The notes below the pieces were generated by a model, which saw only the letters and a list, made by a program, of their open reading frames with translations, ran no database searches and was not told where the DNA came from. Of a stretch of DNA of 64,000 nt, positions 55,709-64,000 are shown piece after piece. The translations under genes and the position numbers were made by a program. The stretch is from an uncultured Prochlorococcus sp. (lineage in GTDB: Bacteria; Cyanobacteriota; Cyanobacteriia; PCC-6307; Cyanobiaceae): positions 62,001-126,000 of the forward strand of contig CACBFH010000001.1 of NCBI GenBank assembly GCA_902538515.1. Direction: 5' to 3'. Every line of letters starts with the position of its first letter. Within the stretch, counting starts at the first letter, position 1.

Positions 55709-57106
55709 TTAGTTTGTAATTAATTTTCGATCCCATTTTTTCATAATTAAAAGACCAATTATTACCAATATTGAGGGTATAAAACCAATACATAATCTAA
55801 TAGTTAATTGTGCTGAGTAGCATTGTTCAATAATATTTAGACCACCTTTATCAACAAAGCATGATTGATAACCTGATAAATACAATAAAAATCCTAATAA
55901 TTGAACACTAAACGCGATACCTATCTTCTGAATTAGTACCATCCAAGCAGTATATAATCCTGCTGGTTTCTCTGGGTCTTCGTCTATTGCATCAGGAAGC
56001 AGTGACCAAGGGATAAGAAAAGCGGTTGAAGCTCCAATGCCAATAAAACAGATTATGAAAATTAAAAGAATGAACAGAAATATGTTGCTGGTATTAAGGA
56101 ATAAATTATCTCCAACTCCTGAAATTTTTGATAAAGAAGGTAAAAATAAAGCTGCTGTACATGAAATAATCCACAAAATTGCTCCATAGTTTAACGCTGA
56201 AATCCTGTTTAATTTATTTGATACTCTTGTCCATATTTGTAAACCTACTAAAGCGCTAATTTGGAAAGGTATCGGGATCCACTTCGCAATATATGTTGGT
56301 ACATTCAGTACATCTTCGACATAGATTAACGCTACTGTTTGCATTAATTGTAAGGCGCACCAAAGAAGAATATAGAGCGTAATAACTTTTAGAAATTTTT
56401 TATTTCTGAAGATCCTTTTGAATTGAAGTGTTATAGCTTCAACTTTTCCTGAAGGCCTTCTTGCTTTTTTTGCAAATGGAGCTAATCCCCAACAAGAAAT
56501 TAATGTTGCAGCAACTGCAATACATCCGCTTATTTTACCCATTAAAAAATATTCATTATTTGCAGATCCTTCGGAACCTAATACAACTCCAGCAATTATT
56601 AAACCAGTTAGTCCTGCGATTATAGAGCCAGTAAATCTAGATGCGTTTAATCTTGTTCTTATTGCTGTTTTTTCAGAAATTTCAGTAGATAGAGCTGCAA
56701 AAGGAAGATTAATACTTGTATAAGCAGTCATTACGATTATAGAAATTATGGCATAGTAAATAGTCTTGGTTAGCACTGAACCAGTTGGTGTCCACCATAT
56801 CGCAGCTAAAGAGAAACCAAGAGGAACAGATGCTGCTACCATCCAGGGGATTCTAGGCCCCCATCTTGATTTAGTACGATCACTTAACCATCCAATTAAC
56901 GGATCATTTACTGCATCCCATATCTTTATTAACATTAATAATGATCCTGCAATTATTACTGGCAAACCCGCAGAAATAAAGAATTTGAAAAGAAAAAAAC
57001 CAAATTGTGTCGCGACTAAACCTGTGCCCGCATCTCCTAACCCATAAGAGAACATTAATCTTGTTGTTGATCTAGAAATATTTTTTTTCGAGTGTGAATT
57101 TTCCAA
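55709..57106 (-). CDS. MFS transporter of the glycoside-pentoside-hexuronide (MelB) type
   Basis: 465 residues with 12 membrane helices. FSYGLGDAGTGLVATQFGFF opens it, followed by KIWDAVNDPLIGWLSDRTKS, the GPH signature with Asp and Arg, and RWGPRIPWMVAASVPLG. Substrates of this family are sugars or glycosides, often with Na+ or H+. The upstream neighbours are tRNA-Gly and a glycogen-debranching enzyme, so a role in sugar handling is possible. Confidence 0.82.
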   Translation of the reverse strand: MENSHSKKNISRSTTRLMFSYGLGDAGTGLVATQFGFFLFKFFISAGLPVIIAGSLLMLIKIWDAVNDPLIGWLSDRTKSRWGPRIPWMVAASVPLGFSLAAIWWTPTGSVLTKTIYYAIISIIVMTAYTSINLPFAALSTEISEKTAIRTRLNASRFTGSIIAGLTGLIIAGVVLGSEGSANNEYFLMGKISGCIAVAATLISCWGLAPFAKKARRPSGKVEAITLQFKRIFRNKKFLKVITLYILLWCALQLMQTVALIYVEDVLNVPTYIAKWIPIPFQISALVGLQIWTRVSNKLNRISALNYGAILWIISCTAALFLPSLSKISGVGDNLFLNTSNIFLFILLIFIICFIGIGASTAFLIPWSLLPDAIDEDPEKPAGLYTAWMVLIQKIGIAFSVQLLGFLLYLSGYQSCFVDKGGLNIIEQCYSAQLTIRLCIGFIPSILVIIGLLIMKKWDRKLITN

Positions 57107-57167
57107 TCTTTTTACTTTGTTTATTGTTTGATAATGTATTATTGCAATGGTAATTCTATTACTTAAT

Positions 57168-57238
57168 GCGGGCGTGGTTTAGTGGTAAAACCTCAGCCTT
57201 CCAAGCTGAAGATGCGGGTTCGATTCCCGCCGCCCGCT
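57168..57238 (+). tRNA. tRNA-Gly (anticodon TCC)
   Basis: Cloverleaf: acceptor GCGGGCG/CGCCCGC, D-arm GTTT/AAAC, anticodon stem TCAGC/GCTGA with loop CTTCCAA (anticodon TCC), and T-arm GCGGG-TTCGATT-CCCGC. Discriminator T, no encoded CCA. Confidence 0.95.
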
Positions 57239-57239
57239 T

Positions 57240-59273
57240 TTAGAATAAATTATTTTTTGCCACAAATAATTCTTCTGAAATGATTAGTAAAGAGCTTCTA
57301 CTCTTTATTGAAACAGATTTTTCATTAATAGTTAAGGGTTCAAAAATCTCAGACATGCTAGTGTCAATAACTTTTAACCAATTATATTTACATTTCGGCA
57401 AGGGGAAATCGATACTTTGTGAATATGCATTTAAACCTATCCAGACCAGCGGATTAGTAATATCTTTGTTAATACTAAAAGAAACTGTGTGAGACCAACT
57501 ACTCCAGTCAGGGCTATCTAACTTTGTTCCATGCCAATGATATGTTGGAATATTTTTATTGCTTTGATTATTAGGGAAGAATGATGGATTGAAAATGTTT
57601 ATTAGTTTTTTTCGGATTTTTATGACGTATTTAAAATATTCTAATAATTCCAAATCTTGTTGCCCATGTTCCCAATTCATCCAGCCCAATAAATTATTTT
57701 GGCACCAAGAATTATTGTTCCCGCCTTGTGATCTTCCTATCTCATCACCCATAAGTATCATTGGAACACCTTTAGAGATAAGTAAACTAAGAATAAGATT
57801 TTTTTGTTGTCTTTTTCTTAAATCATTGATTAATAAGTTCGTAGTTGGTCCCTCAGTACCATGATTCCAAGAATTGTTATGGTTATCTCCATCTCTATTT
57901 TGTTCTCTATTGGCAAAATTATGCTTTCTATTGAAAGTTACTAAGTCTTTTAGAGTGAATCCATCATGTGAAGTTATAAAATTTATCGACTTTGGAAAAA
58001 TATTATCTTCTTTATAAATAGATGGCGTCCCTTTTATTTTATCGCTCATATTCCAAGCTGTATCTTTATCCCCCTTCCAAAATCTCCTTAAGTCATCTCT
58101 AAAATGTCCATTCCAAGTGAAAGTATTCTTAGATGGGAAATCACCTAATTTATATAAACCGCCACAATCCCATGGCTCACTTATGAACTTGATATCGATA
58201 AGCTCTGGTTCACATTCTATATCTTCAAAAATTGGAGGATTATCGAGTGGCGAGAGATTTTCTCCTCTTGATAGGGCAATTCCTAAATCAAATCTAAAAC
58301 CATCTACTCCAAATTCACTCGCCCAACACTTTAATGATTCAATTATTAGTTTTCTCACTAATCCTCTGTTTGCTGCAATAGTATTTCCACAACCTGATAC
58401 GTCATGATAATTTTTATCTTTTCCAATAAAGTAATAAAGGTTTTCATCTATACCTTTCCAAGATATTGCAGGTCCTTTGTAATCTCCTTCAGAAGTGTGA
58501 TTGTATACGACATCTAAAATAACTTCAATGTCTGCCTTATGACACTCCTCGACTAATTTTCTAAATTCCTCTCTATTCTTTTCAGCCGATTCATTCGAAA
58601 GGTATTCAAAATGCGGAGTAAACCAATTAATTGGACTATAACCCCAAAAATTCTCTAAACCATTTGGTGCATCAGTTGGATCAAAACAAAAAATTGGAAG
58701 TAATTCTATAGAGGTAATTCCCAGTTCTTTGAGATATGGAATTTTTTTTAAAAATTTCTTGAAACAACTTTCAGTTTTATCAGTTGATTCAGTGAAGGAT
58801 TTGATATGGAGTTCATAAATAATTGTTTCTTCCCAAGAATGTTTAGGTCTTGGAAAATCCTTAAAATTAAATAATTTTCTTTCGCAAACAACGCTTTTAA
58901 GACAAGAATTAGTATTTTCTTGCGTTTTTAATGCATTTTCTCTTTTATAACTTCCCCACCCTGTTATACCCCTTGAACATGGATCAAGTAATACTTTTTT
59001 TTCATAATTATTGTTTATCGCATTATTTTTTTGTTTTACTCTAAAAGCATAAATACAACCTTCATTTAGATTTTTTACCTCTGCATGCCAGTAGGGGCCT
59101 GTATTATGATTCTGATCTAATTTGAATATGCTTTTTGGGGAAATAGAGTCCTCTTTCTCAAACAATAAGATTTCTACATATTCTGCATTTGTGGCTACTA
59201 GGGAAAAATTAACCCCTTGTGAAGTTAGAGAACTTCCTAAGGGAAATGGTTTACCTTTTTTGATATGAGTCAC
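57240..59273 (-). CDS. glgX: Glycogen-debranching enzyme / isoamylase, GH13
   Basis: 677 residues. N-terminal CBM48 (GKPFPLGSSLTSQGVNFSLV) and a GH13 barrel: ILDVVYNHTSEGDYKG, VDGFRFDLGIALSRGE (nucleophile region), FISEPWDCGGLYKLGDFPS (acid Glu) and NFITSHDGFTLKDLV. GlgX/isoamylase-type enzymes cleave alpha-1,6 branches of glycogen for night-time use. Starts 620 bases from hup on the other strand and ends 2 bases after tRNA-Gly. Confidence 0.92.
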   Translation of the reverse strand: MTHIKKGKPFPLGSSLTSQGVNFSLVATNAEYVEILLFEKEDSISPKSIFKLDQNHNTGPYWHAEVKNLNEGCIYAFRVKQKNNAINNNYEKKVLLDPCSRGITGWGSYKRENALKTQENTNSCLKSVVCERKLFNFKDFPRPKHSWEETIIYELHIKSFTESTDKTESCFKKFLKKIPYLKELGITSIELLPIFCFDPTDAPNGLENFWGYSPINWFTPHFEYLSNESAEKNREEFRKLVEECHKADIEVILDVVYNHTSEGDYKGPAISWKGIDENLYYFIGKDKNYHDVSGCGNTIAANRGLVRKLIIESLKCWASEFGVDGFRFDLGIALSRGENLSPLDNPPIFEDIECEPELIDIKFISEPWDCGGLYKLGDFPSKNTFTWNGHFRDDLRRFWKGDKDTAWNMSDKIKGTPSIYKEDNIFPKSINFITSHDGFTLKDLVTFNRKHNFANREQNRDGDNHNNSWNHGTEGPTTNLLINDLRKRQQKNLILSLLISKGVPMILMGDEIGRSQGGNNNSWCQNNLLGWMNWEHGQQDLELLEYFKYVIKIRKKLINIFNPSFFPNNQSNKNIPTYHWHGTKLDSPDWSSWSHTVSFSINKDITNPLVWIGLNAYSQSIDFPLPKCKYNWLKVIDTSMSEIFEPLTINEKSVSIKSRSSLLIISEELFVAKNNLF

Positions 59274-59896
59274 TTTCTCTTTATCATTGATTAATTAAAT
59301 ATTGAGATAATTTATGCAAATTACTGATATTAGAATAATAGATACAAAATTAAGAAAGAAATTAAAATTTAAGGTTTCACTAATCAACTTTATTAGACTT
59401 TGAGATTATTAACTTCCAATTAATTATAATTTCTTCGTTCATCTGCTAAGTACATAAAACGATTTATAGAGAAAGTTTAATAATTAGAAAACTAGATTTT
59501 TCTTGATTTCAAAATACAATTTGTGTTTTTTCATGTTGTGAGAAGGAAATATATCTGAAAATTAATAAATCATAATAAATAGCTCAAATTCTTAAATTTA
59601 CCCCCCTTTGACATTTTGCCCCTTTGCTAAATGTAGTTAGATTTTTAGTACTAAATCCAGTGATGCCAATGCTTTTTGCTGTTCTCTAAATGAAGAGGCT
59701 ATTTTTTATAAATAAAAAAGCACGGTTATGAAAAATAAATAATGTTGCTAAAAATGTCCTTAAAATTTGTATAAAGCTTTGCGCCGCCGGCATTTTCGGT
59801 TGCCGTATTTGTATTTGCTCCATATGATGTGAAAGTTCAAGGTTTAAAACTGATTTCAATCTTTTTTTTTAACCCTTAGCTTTAATTTAAATTTCA
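59274..59896. other. Long spacer and hup leader
   Basis: This is a 623-base divergent spacer between glgX and hup. It holds a C-rich pair (CCCCCCTTTG and GCCCCTTTG at about 59602-59632) and a GC-rich hairpin-like segment, GCGCCGCCGGCATTTTCGGT continuing TTGCCG, about 100 bases before the hup ATG, unusual for this genome. No frame of note: a 29-codon ATG frame at 59315 is not supported. Confidence 0.5.
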
Positions 59897-60172
59897 ATGA
59901 ACAAAGCTGATTTAGTAAACCTAGTGTCTGCCGCCACAGGGGAAACAAAAACTGTTGTCTCATCAATAGTTGATACGACTATTGAAACCATTGTTGATTC
60001 AGTCGTAGAAGGCAAAAAAGTCTCTATACTAGGATTTGGTTCTTTTGAACCTAGAGATCGTTCTGCAAGACAGGGATTAAACCCTAAGACAGGCGAAAAA
60101 ATAGCAATACCCGCTAAAAGAGTTCCAACATTCTCTGCAGGTAAACTTTTTAAGGATAGAGTTCAAGGGTAA
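59897..60172 (+). CDS. hup: DNA-binding protein HU
   Basis: 91 residues. NKADLVNLVSAATGETKTVV, KKVSILGFGSFEPRDRSARQ and GLNPKTGEKIAIPAKRVPTFSAGKLFK carry the HU beta-arm with the Pro at its tip. A nucleoid-compacting dimer. A long leader with an unusual GC-rich segment precedes it; a terminator follows. Confidence 0.95.
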   Translation: MNKADLVNLVSAATGETKTVVSSIVDTTIETIVDSVVEGKKVSILGFGSFEPRDRSARQGLNPKTGEKIAIPAKRVPTFSAGKLFKDRVQG

Positions 60173-60204
60173 TCTTTTAAAACTATTTCTTCCTTTAATA
60201 ACAA

Positions 60205-60230
60205 GGTGCTCTTTTAGGGCATCTTTTTTT
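60205..60230 (+). terminator. Terminator of hup
   Basis: GGTGCTC pairs with GGGCATC (7 bp with two G-T pairs, 5-base loop), followed by seven T. About 33 bases after the hup stop. Confidence 0.75.
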
Positions 60231-60305
60231 ATCGCAATAAAATGTAATTAGATAAATGACCAACACTCTTAACAAGGCATCCAAAATTTTAAATCTTAAG
60301 AAGTA

Positions 60306-60617
60306 ATGAAATGTTTAACTATTTTTTTCTTGAAATTTTTGTTGTTATCTAATTTTGTGATGGCTGAAACAATACCAAAAAAATCTAAGATCTTAAAACA
60401 ATCTAGTGATTGTTTTAAAGATTCTCGAACCCAATTATGTAAAGAATTAGTTTCTGAAATTGAGAAACTTCAATTAGTAGTATTTGACCAAAATAGATTC
60501 AAATGTCAATCAAGTTTATTGGGACTGCAAACGGAAATTATTGAAGCTTATTTTTTTAATAATTTCTCAAATGAGAGAATTTCATTAATGATCCCATATG
60601 TGATTAAAAATTGTTAA
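60306..60617 (+). CDS. Small exported protein, unknown
   Basis: 103 residues. A hydrophobic leader (LTIFFLKFLLLSNFVMAE) with an AxA-like end suggests a signal peptide, then a cysteine-bearing mature part (DCFKDSRTQLCKELVSEIEK, RFKCQSS, final NC). Four Cys after the leader may form disulfides in the periplasm or lumen. Unknown family. Confidence 0.6.
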   Translation: MKCLTIFFLKFLLLSNFVMAETIPKKSKILKQSSDCFKDSRTQLCKELVSEIEKLQLVVFDQNRFKCQSSLLGLQTEIIEAYFFNNFSNERISLMIPYVIKNC

Positions 60618-60672
60618 TTATTAAAATAATTTATTTTTTTGGAATATTATAAATTTTGTTATTTAATTTGTA

Positions 60673-60915
60673 ATGGTAAAAGGTTTTTCTGATAATGAAG
60701 TTAAGAAAAATACTCAAAATACTCAAATAAAAGAAAAAAAAGGCTTAGCTGGTTTTCTTAAAGGCAAGAAATTTACTTACACTTTGCCAGGTAAAAAACA
60801 AATAAATATTTTTGGATCAATAGTAATAGGTTTAAATATGATTTTAGTATTGCTAGTCATCCTGTATTTAAAGAATCAAGCATTTCACGACTTTGTATTT
60901 AATGTTGGTCGTTAG
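60673..60915 (+). CDS. Small membrane protein, unknown (80 aa)
   Basis: A polar, lysine-rich N-terminus (to about 45) then one helix (NIFGSIVIGLNMILVLLVIL) and a short end (FNVGR). The KKGLAGFLKGKKFTYTLPGK segment just before the helix looks conserved. No family known. Confidence 0.6.
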   Translation: MVKGFSDNEVKKNTQNTQIKEKKGLAGFLKGKKFTYTLPGKKQINIFGSIVIGLNMILVLLVILYLKNQAFHDFVFNVGR

Positions 60916-60973
60916 CAATATTTTTAAATCGAAAAATTTTATTAGATGATATATTTAAATTTTAGAATATCTC

Positions 60974-61231
60974 ATGAAGGTAGTTAATTTAGTTTCTCAA
61001 GTATTTTTTTTGTTAATAACTTTTCTATTTTTGATATATTTTCTAACAGGTTATGACTCTGCTTTTGAGGCAGATCAAAATTGTCATTCATATCTTTCAA
61101 GTTACGATAACCCATCTGGAAATTATGGTTGTGATCATGATACTGAGACACATCAGTGGATACTTTACGAGTCCAATGAAAGTAAAGAACCAGCAAAAAT
61201 TATTAAGAAATTTAGGTACAAGTTTTTATAA
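60974..61231 (+). CDS. Small anchored protein with two cysteines (85 aa)
   Basis: An N-terminal helix (VFFLLITFLFLIYFLTGY) followed by a soluble part with NCHSYLSSYDNPSGNYGC and a basic end. It is probably exposed outside the cytoplasm. It is co-directional with the previous two small genes and its 3' end overlaps the next (minus) gene by 6 bases. Confidence 0.55.
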   Translation: MKVVNLVSQVFFLLITFLFLIYFLTGYDSAFEADQNCHSYLSSYDNPSGNYGCDHDTETHQWILYESNESKEPAKIIKKFRYKFL

Positions 61232-61438
61232 ATCAATTTTCTTATAAAAAAACTTTGCAGATATAATAGAAATAATAGCTGTAACGGTGAAAGTAAGATA
61301 TTGATATATGCTTCCTTCTAAGTAAATTTTATTTTTATAAAGAGGATAATCAATCAATGAACCTGATGTTCCCCAAATTATTACCCATAAAGATATGTAT
61401 AGGATTGTTTTGATTGGATTTGATTTTTTTTCTTCCAT
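61226..61438 (-). CDS. Small membrane protein, unknown (70 aa)
   Basis: Two helices (ILYISLWVIIWGTSGSLIDY and YLTFTVTAIISIISAKFF) joined by a short loop and ending in FFYKKIDL. Lies 3 bases after the Hli-like gene's stop on the same strand, so probably co-transcribed. Some cyanobacterial proteins of this layout exist, but I cannot name the family. Confidence 0.6.
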   Translation of the reverse strand: MEEKKSNPIKTILYISLWVIIWGTSGSLIDYPLYKNKIYLEGSIYQYLTFTVTAIISIISAKFFYKKIDL

Positions 61439-61440
61439 TT

Positions 61441-61686
61441 TTAATTGATACCAAAAATTGAGGAAGTTACAGGCCTGCCACTAAAAACCAACTCGGTTAA
61501 TATAAGCATTAAGAATCCGATCATTGCTGCTCTACCATTTACAAGTTCAGCACTGCTATTAAATCCAAAAACATTCTTTACCTCATCTCCCTGATTGTCT
61601 ACCCATTTTGAGTATTCATTATCAGTTGATGATGTATTTGTAAAATCATCATTTTGATTTTCTATTGGAGATCTGTTTTCTTGCAT
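61441..61686 (-). CDS. hli: High-light-inducible / CAB-domain protein (81 aa)
   Basis: An N-terminal polar part (to ~45) then the chlorophyll-binding helix SSAELVNGRAAMIGFLML with E, N, R and G in the canonical places. The C-terminus (SGRPVTSSIFGIN) differs from the short Hli at 2.7-3.8 kb, so it belongs to another Hli subgroup. Thylakoid photoprotection is the family role. It leads the following 70-residue membrane protein. Confidence 0.85.
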   Translation of the reverse strand: MQENRSPIENQNDDFTNTSSTDNEYSKWVDNQGDEVKNVFGFNSSAELVNGRAAMIGFLMLILTELVFSGRPVTSSIFGIN

Positions 61687-61728
61687 AGAATTTTTAAGAT
61701 TTATTCTAGTAATTTTAAAACTAATTTA

Positions 61729-62757
61729 TTATTCAATTAAACTCGAGATTATAAAAAAAATTAAGACAAAAATTATTATCCATAAAAATTGTAATCTCAA
61801 AATTAATTGACAAATTAATTTGATTTTTTTTTCAGTGCAATTTTCTCCAGTCTCATTAATTATTGGCTTTTCAATAATTTCATTTTTATATTTACTTTTA
61901 CCTCCCAATTTAATATCGGAAATATAGGCAAATATAGCTTCTGAAATCCCAGCATTAGGCGAATCATATTTTTTACCATCAAGATAACTTTTTTTTATGA
62001 TTGATCCATACTCATTAACTTTGGAGCTAATTAAAGGTAACGTGATTAAAACTAATCTTGAAGGAATAAATGTAAAAATATCTTCGATTTTTGCGCTGAA
62101 AAAACCTAAGTATCTAAAATAATCATGTTTGTAACCTATCATTGAATCTAAAGTACTTATGGCTTTATAAGAAAAACCAAGTGATAAAGGCCCTGGCAGA
62201 AAAATTGAAAATTTAATCAAAACAATTCCAATAAAAATCCAAAATAATGGCCCAAATATTCCATCAACAGAATTTTCGGTAAGACTCTCTGTACTTGATC
62301 TCAAAAGATGTTCTAAAGAAGATGAACTTACATCCCTGCTTACTATCCTTTGAACCTTCTCTTTAATAACTCTATTATTTTGGTCATTAATTTCTTCGCG
62401 TTCTATTAGCGCTGCAATTTCTTTAACACTTGAAATAAGTCCCTTAGTCGCAATACAACTTGAAAGTCCAAAAAAAATTAGCAATCCACCAAAAAAATTA
62501 TTTCTTGATTGAAAATAACTGAGTTCTATCAATTTACCTAAACCAAAACTCATTCCAATGATTGATATGGCTACGATTAAACCTCCCCAAAATAAAATTT
62601 TTTTATTTTCTCCAAAATTATTTATGAGATAATTAGATATTTTTTTTATATAAAAACCAATTATTTGAACAGGGTGTATTAAGAATCTTGGATCGCCGAT
62701 CAATAAGTCAAAACCAATCGATCCAAGAAATATTAAAAATAAATTTATTTCAGCCAA
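61729..62757 (-). CDS. cbiB: Adenosylcobinamide-phosphate synthase, CbiB/CobD
   Basis: 342 residues, several helices. [59 protein letters not shown] and [20 protein letters not shown] are the CbiB signatures. Attaches aminopropanol to the corrin ring; here probably for pseudocobalamin. It starts 13 bases inside the ilvC 3' end. Confidence 0.92.
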   Translation of the reverse strand: MAEINLFLIFLGSIGFDLLIGDPRFLIHPVQIIGFYIKKISNYLINNFGENKKILFWGGLIVAISIIGMSFGLGKLIELSYFQSRNNFFGGLLIFFGLSSCIATKGLISSVKEIAALIEREEINDQNNRVIKEKVQRIVSRDVSSSSLEHLLRSSTESLTENSVDGIFGPLFWIFIGIVLIKFSIFLPGPLSLGFSYKAISTLDSMIGYKHDYFRYLGFFSAKIEDIFTFIPSRLVLITLPLISSKVNEYGSIIKKSYLDGKKYDSPNAGISEAIFAYISDIKLGGKSKYKNEIIEKPIINETGENCTEKKIKLICQLILRLQFLWIIIFVLIFFIISSLIE

Positions 62758-63734
62758 CTGAACATCGAGCGCAAACCTTTACCAACTTTTTCAATTTCAT
62801 GTTTTGAGTTCTCTTCTCTTAATTTTGTCATTAAAGGTTTATTTTTATCGCATTCCTCTACAAAATTCTTAGCGAAAGTTCCATCTTGAATATCTTTTAG
62901 AATTTTTTGCATTTCTTTCTTTGTATCACTATTAATAAGCCTTTTACCGCTTACATAATCTCCATATTCTGCAGTATTTGAAATGGAATCTCTCATTTGA
63001 GATAACCCACCCTTCACCATTAGATCAACAATTAGTTTAACTTCATGTAAACATTCGAAATAAGCAAGTTCTGGTTGATATCCTGCCTCTACAAGAGTTT
63101 CGAAGCCTGATTTAACTAGTTCTGACAATCCTCCGCATAAAACGGCTTGTTCACCAAATAAATCAGTTTCTGTTTCTTCTTTGAAATTTGTTTCAAGTAT
63201 CCCAGCTCGTGTACCTCCAATACCTTTAGCGTAAGCCATCGCAAATGATCTCGCGCTCCCAGAAGAATCCTGCTCAACTGCAAATAATGCAGGAACACCT
63301 TGACCATTCTGATATTCCCAACGAACAGTGTGTCCAGGACCTTTTGGGGCAATCATAACAACGTCCACAAAACTAGGAGGTTTGATAAGCTCAAATCTAA
63401 TATTAAAGCCATGAGCAAAACTTAATATCTTTCCTTCTTTTAAGTTTGGTTCTATTTCTTTAAGGTAAACATCTTTTTGAAACTCATCTGGAAGGAGAAT
63501 CATAATCCAGTCTGCTTTTTCGCAAGCTTCAGTGACACTAAAAACTTGTAGACCATCGCTAATAGCCTTGCTTTCAGACTTACTCCCTTTATATAATCCA
63601 ACAATTACATCCATACCGCTATCTTTAAGGTTTAGGGCATGTGCGTGTCCTTGAGAACCATATCCAATAATTGCTATTGTTTTATTCTTAAGAAGACCTA
63701 GATCTGCATCTGTGTCGTAAAAGAGTTGGGTCAT
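62745..63734 (-). CDS. ilvC: Ketol-acid reductoisomerase
   Basis: 329 residues, class [21 protein letters not shown] (NADP Rossmann), [16 protein letters not shown], the metal-binding [20 protein letters not shown] and [11 protein letters not shown]. Second step of valine/isoleucine synthesis. Followed by cbiB with a 13-base overlap; clpP lies upstream on the same strand. Confidence 0.96.
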   Translation of the reverse strand: MTQLFYDTDADLGLLKNKTIAIIGYGSQGHAHALNLKDSGMDVIVGLYKGSKSESKAISDGLQVFSVTEACEKADWIMILLPDEFQKDVYLKEIEPNLKEGKILSFAHGFNIRFELIKPPSFVDVVMIAPKGPGHTVRWEYQNGQGVPALFAVEQDSSGSARSFAMAYAKGIGGTRAGILETNFKEETETDLFGEQAVLCGGLSELVKSGFETLVEAGYQPELAYFECLHEVKLIVDLMVKGGLSQMRDSISNTAEYGDYVSGKRLINSDTKKEMQKILKDIQDGTFAKNFVEECDKNKPLMTKLREENSKHEIEKVGKGLRSMFSWLK

Positions 63735-63844
63735 AAGTTTTAGCTTCTTTGCATTTGATAATTAATATCTTAGACATTAAAGGGGTAAATAAACCAAAAG
63801 ATTATTGATTTAAAAAAGAAAATTAAAATATTTATTTAGAAAAT

Positions 63845-64000
63845 TTAAGACTGATTTGCTTCGCTTGGATGTGAGATTACTTTGTCAATTAAGCCATAGT
63901 TTTTTGCTTCTTCAGCACTTAGAAAATAATCTCTATCAGTATCTTTTTCAATTTTCTCGAATGATTGACCTGTCATGTCTGCCATAGACATATTTAACAT
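63845..64000 (-). CDS. clpP: Clp protease proteolytic subunit, 3' end only
   Basis: The last 52 codons before the right edge: [20 protein letters not shown], then [17 protein letters not shown]. This is the ClpP C-terminus with the catalytic-Asp region (DTDRDYFLS). Which cyanobacterial ClpP paralog it is cannot be told from this part. The gene continues beyond the window. Confidence 0.88.
   Translation of the reverse strand: MLNMSMADMTGQSFEKIEKDTDRDYFLSAEEAKNYGLIDKVISHPSEANQS

Noticed and set aside
57240-59273. Possible branching enzyme GlgB in place of a debranching enzyme
   Set aside because: The N-terminal CBM48 plus EPWDCGG and overall order fit GlgX/isoamylase better than GlgB.
1-64000. 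CRISPR arrays, insertion sequences, integrases, prophage genes, rRNA
   Set aside because: No regular repeats, transposase or integrase motifs or rRNA segments were seen in any part of the window.

Overview
The window is AT-rich, densely coded DNA from a marine picocyanobacterium, almost certainly a high-light-adapted Prochlorococcus. The main evidence is kaiB-kaiC with no kaiA, four high-light-inducible (Hli) proteins, an NblS-type kinase, plant-type ferredoxin, a HECGH-type fatty-acid desaturase, cyanobacterial families (DUF3086, DUF3119, DUF1825, PSII S4 protein), very compact operons and low GC. The exact strain cannot be named from sequence alone. No rRNA, insertion sequence, integrase or CRISPR array was seen. 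Two tRNA genes are present.

Layout. 1-1.75 kb: the end of a membrane protein gene and an LptF/LptG permease. 1.75-13.4 kb: an accessory-looking stretch with long AT-rich spacers, three Hli genes, a DUF938 methyltransferase, a desaturase, an EamA transporter, a broken cupin gene, about twenty tiny reading frames (31-72 codons, many with one membrane helix) and two candidate structured RNAs. 13.5-26.9 kb: mixed metabolic and poorly known genes (BaiN-like flavoprotein, GAF protein, DUF2214, DUF1643, pirin, murD, SDR, a ligase adenylation domain alone, an oddly ordered photolyase-like protein, DoxX, PNPOx-like, DUF1295, tRNA-Val, PSII S4 protein). 27-31.9 kb: serA-prmA, petF, a pentapeptide protein and RNase Z. 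32-42 kb: SpoIID/LysM, truB, a methyltransferase, rpmA-rplU, kaiB-kaiC, nblS, purD and purC. 42.2-48.3 kb: an outer-membrane cluster bamA-lpxC-fabZ-lpxA-lpxB ending in msrA. 48.3-57.1 kb: pepA, a GIY-YIG protein, DUF1825, tyrS-pyrF, plsY, DUF3086, DUF3119, an MlaE permease and a GPH-type sugar transporter. 57.2-64 kb: tRNA-Gly, a glycogen-debranching enzyme, HU, a group of small membrane proteins, an Hli-like protein, cbiB, ilvC and the 3' end of a clpP gene.

Linked functions: envelope building (LptF, BamA, LpxC/A/B, FabZ, MlaE, PlsY, MurD, SpoIID); light and clock control (Hli, NblS, KaiBC, desaturase, ferredoxin); and purine, pyrimidine, serine, branched-chain and corrin biosynthesis. The least explained parts are the micro-ORF region and its RNA-like hairpin tracts, the permuted photolyase-like protein and the stand-alone ligase domain. 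All calls come from reading sequence and translations; no database search was run.
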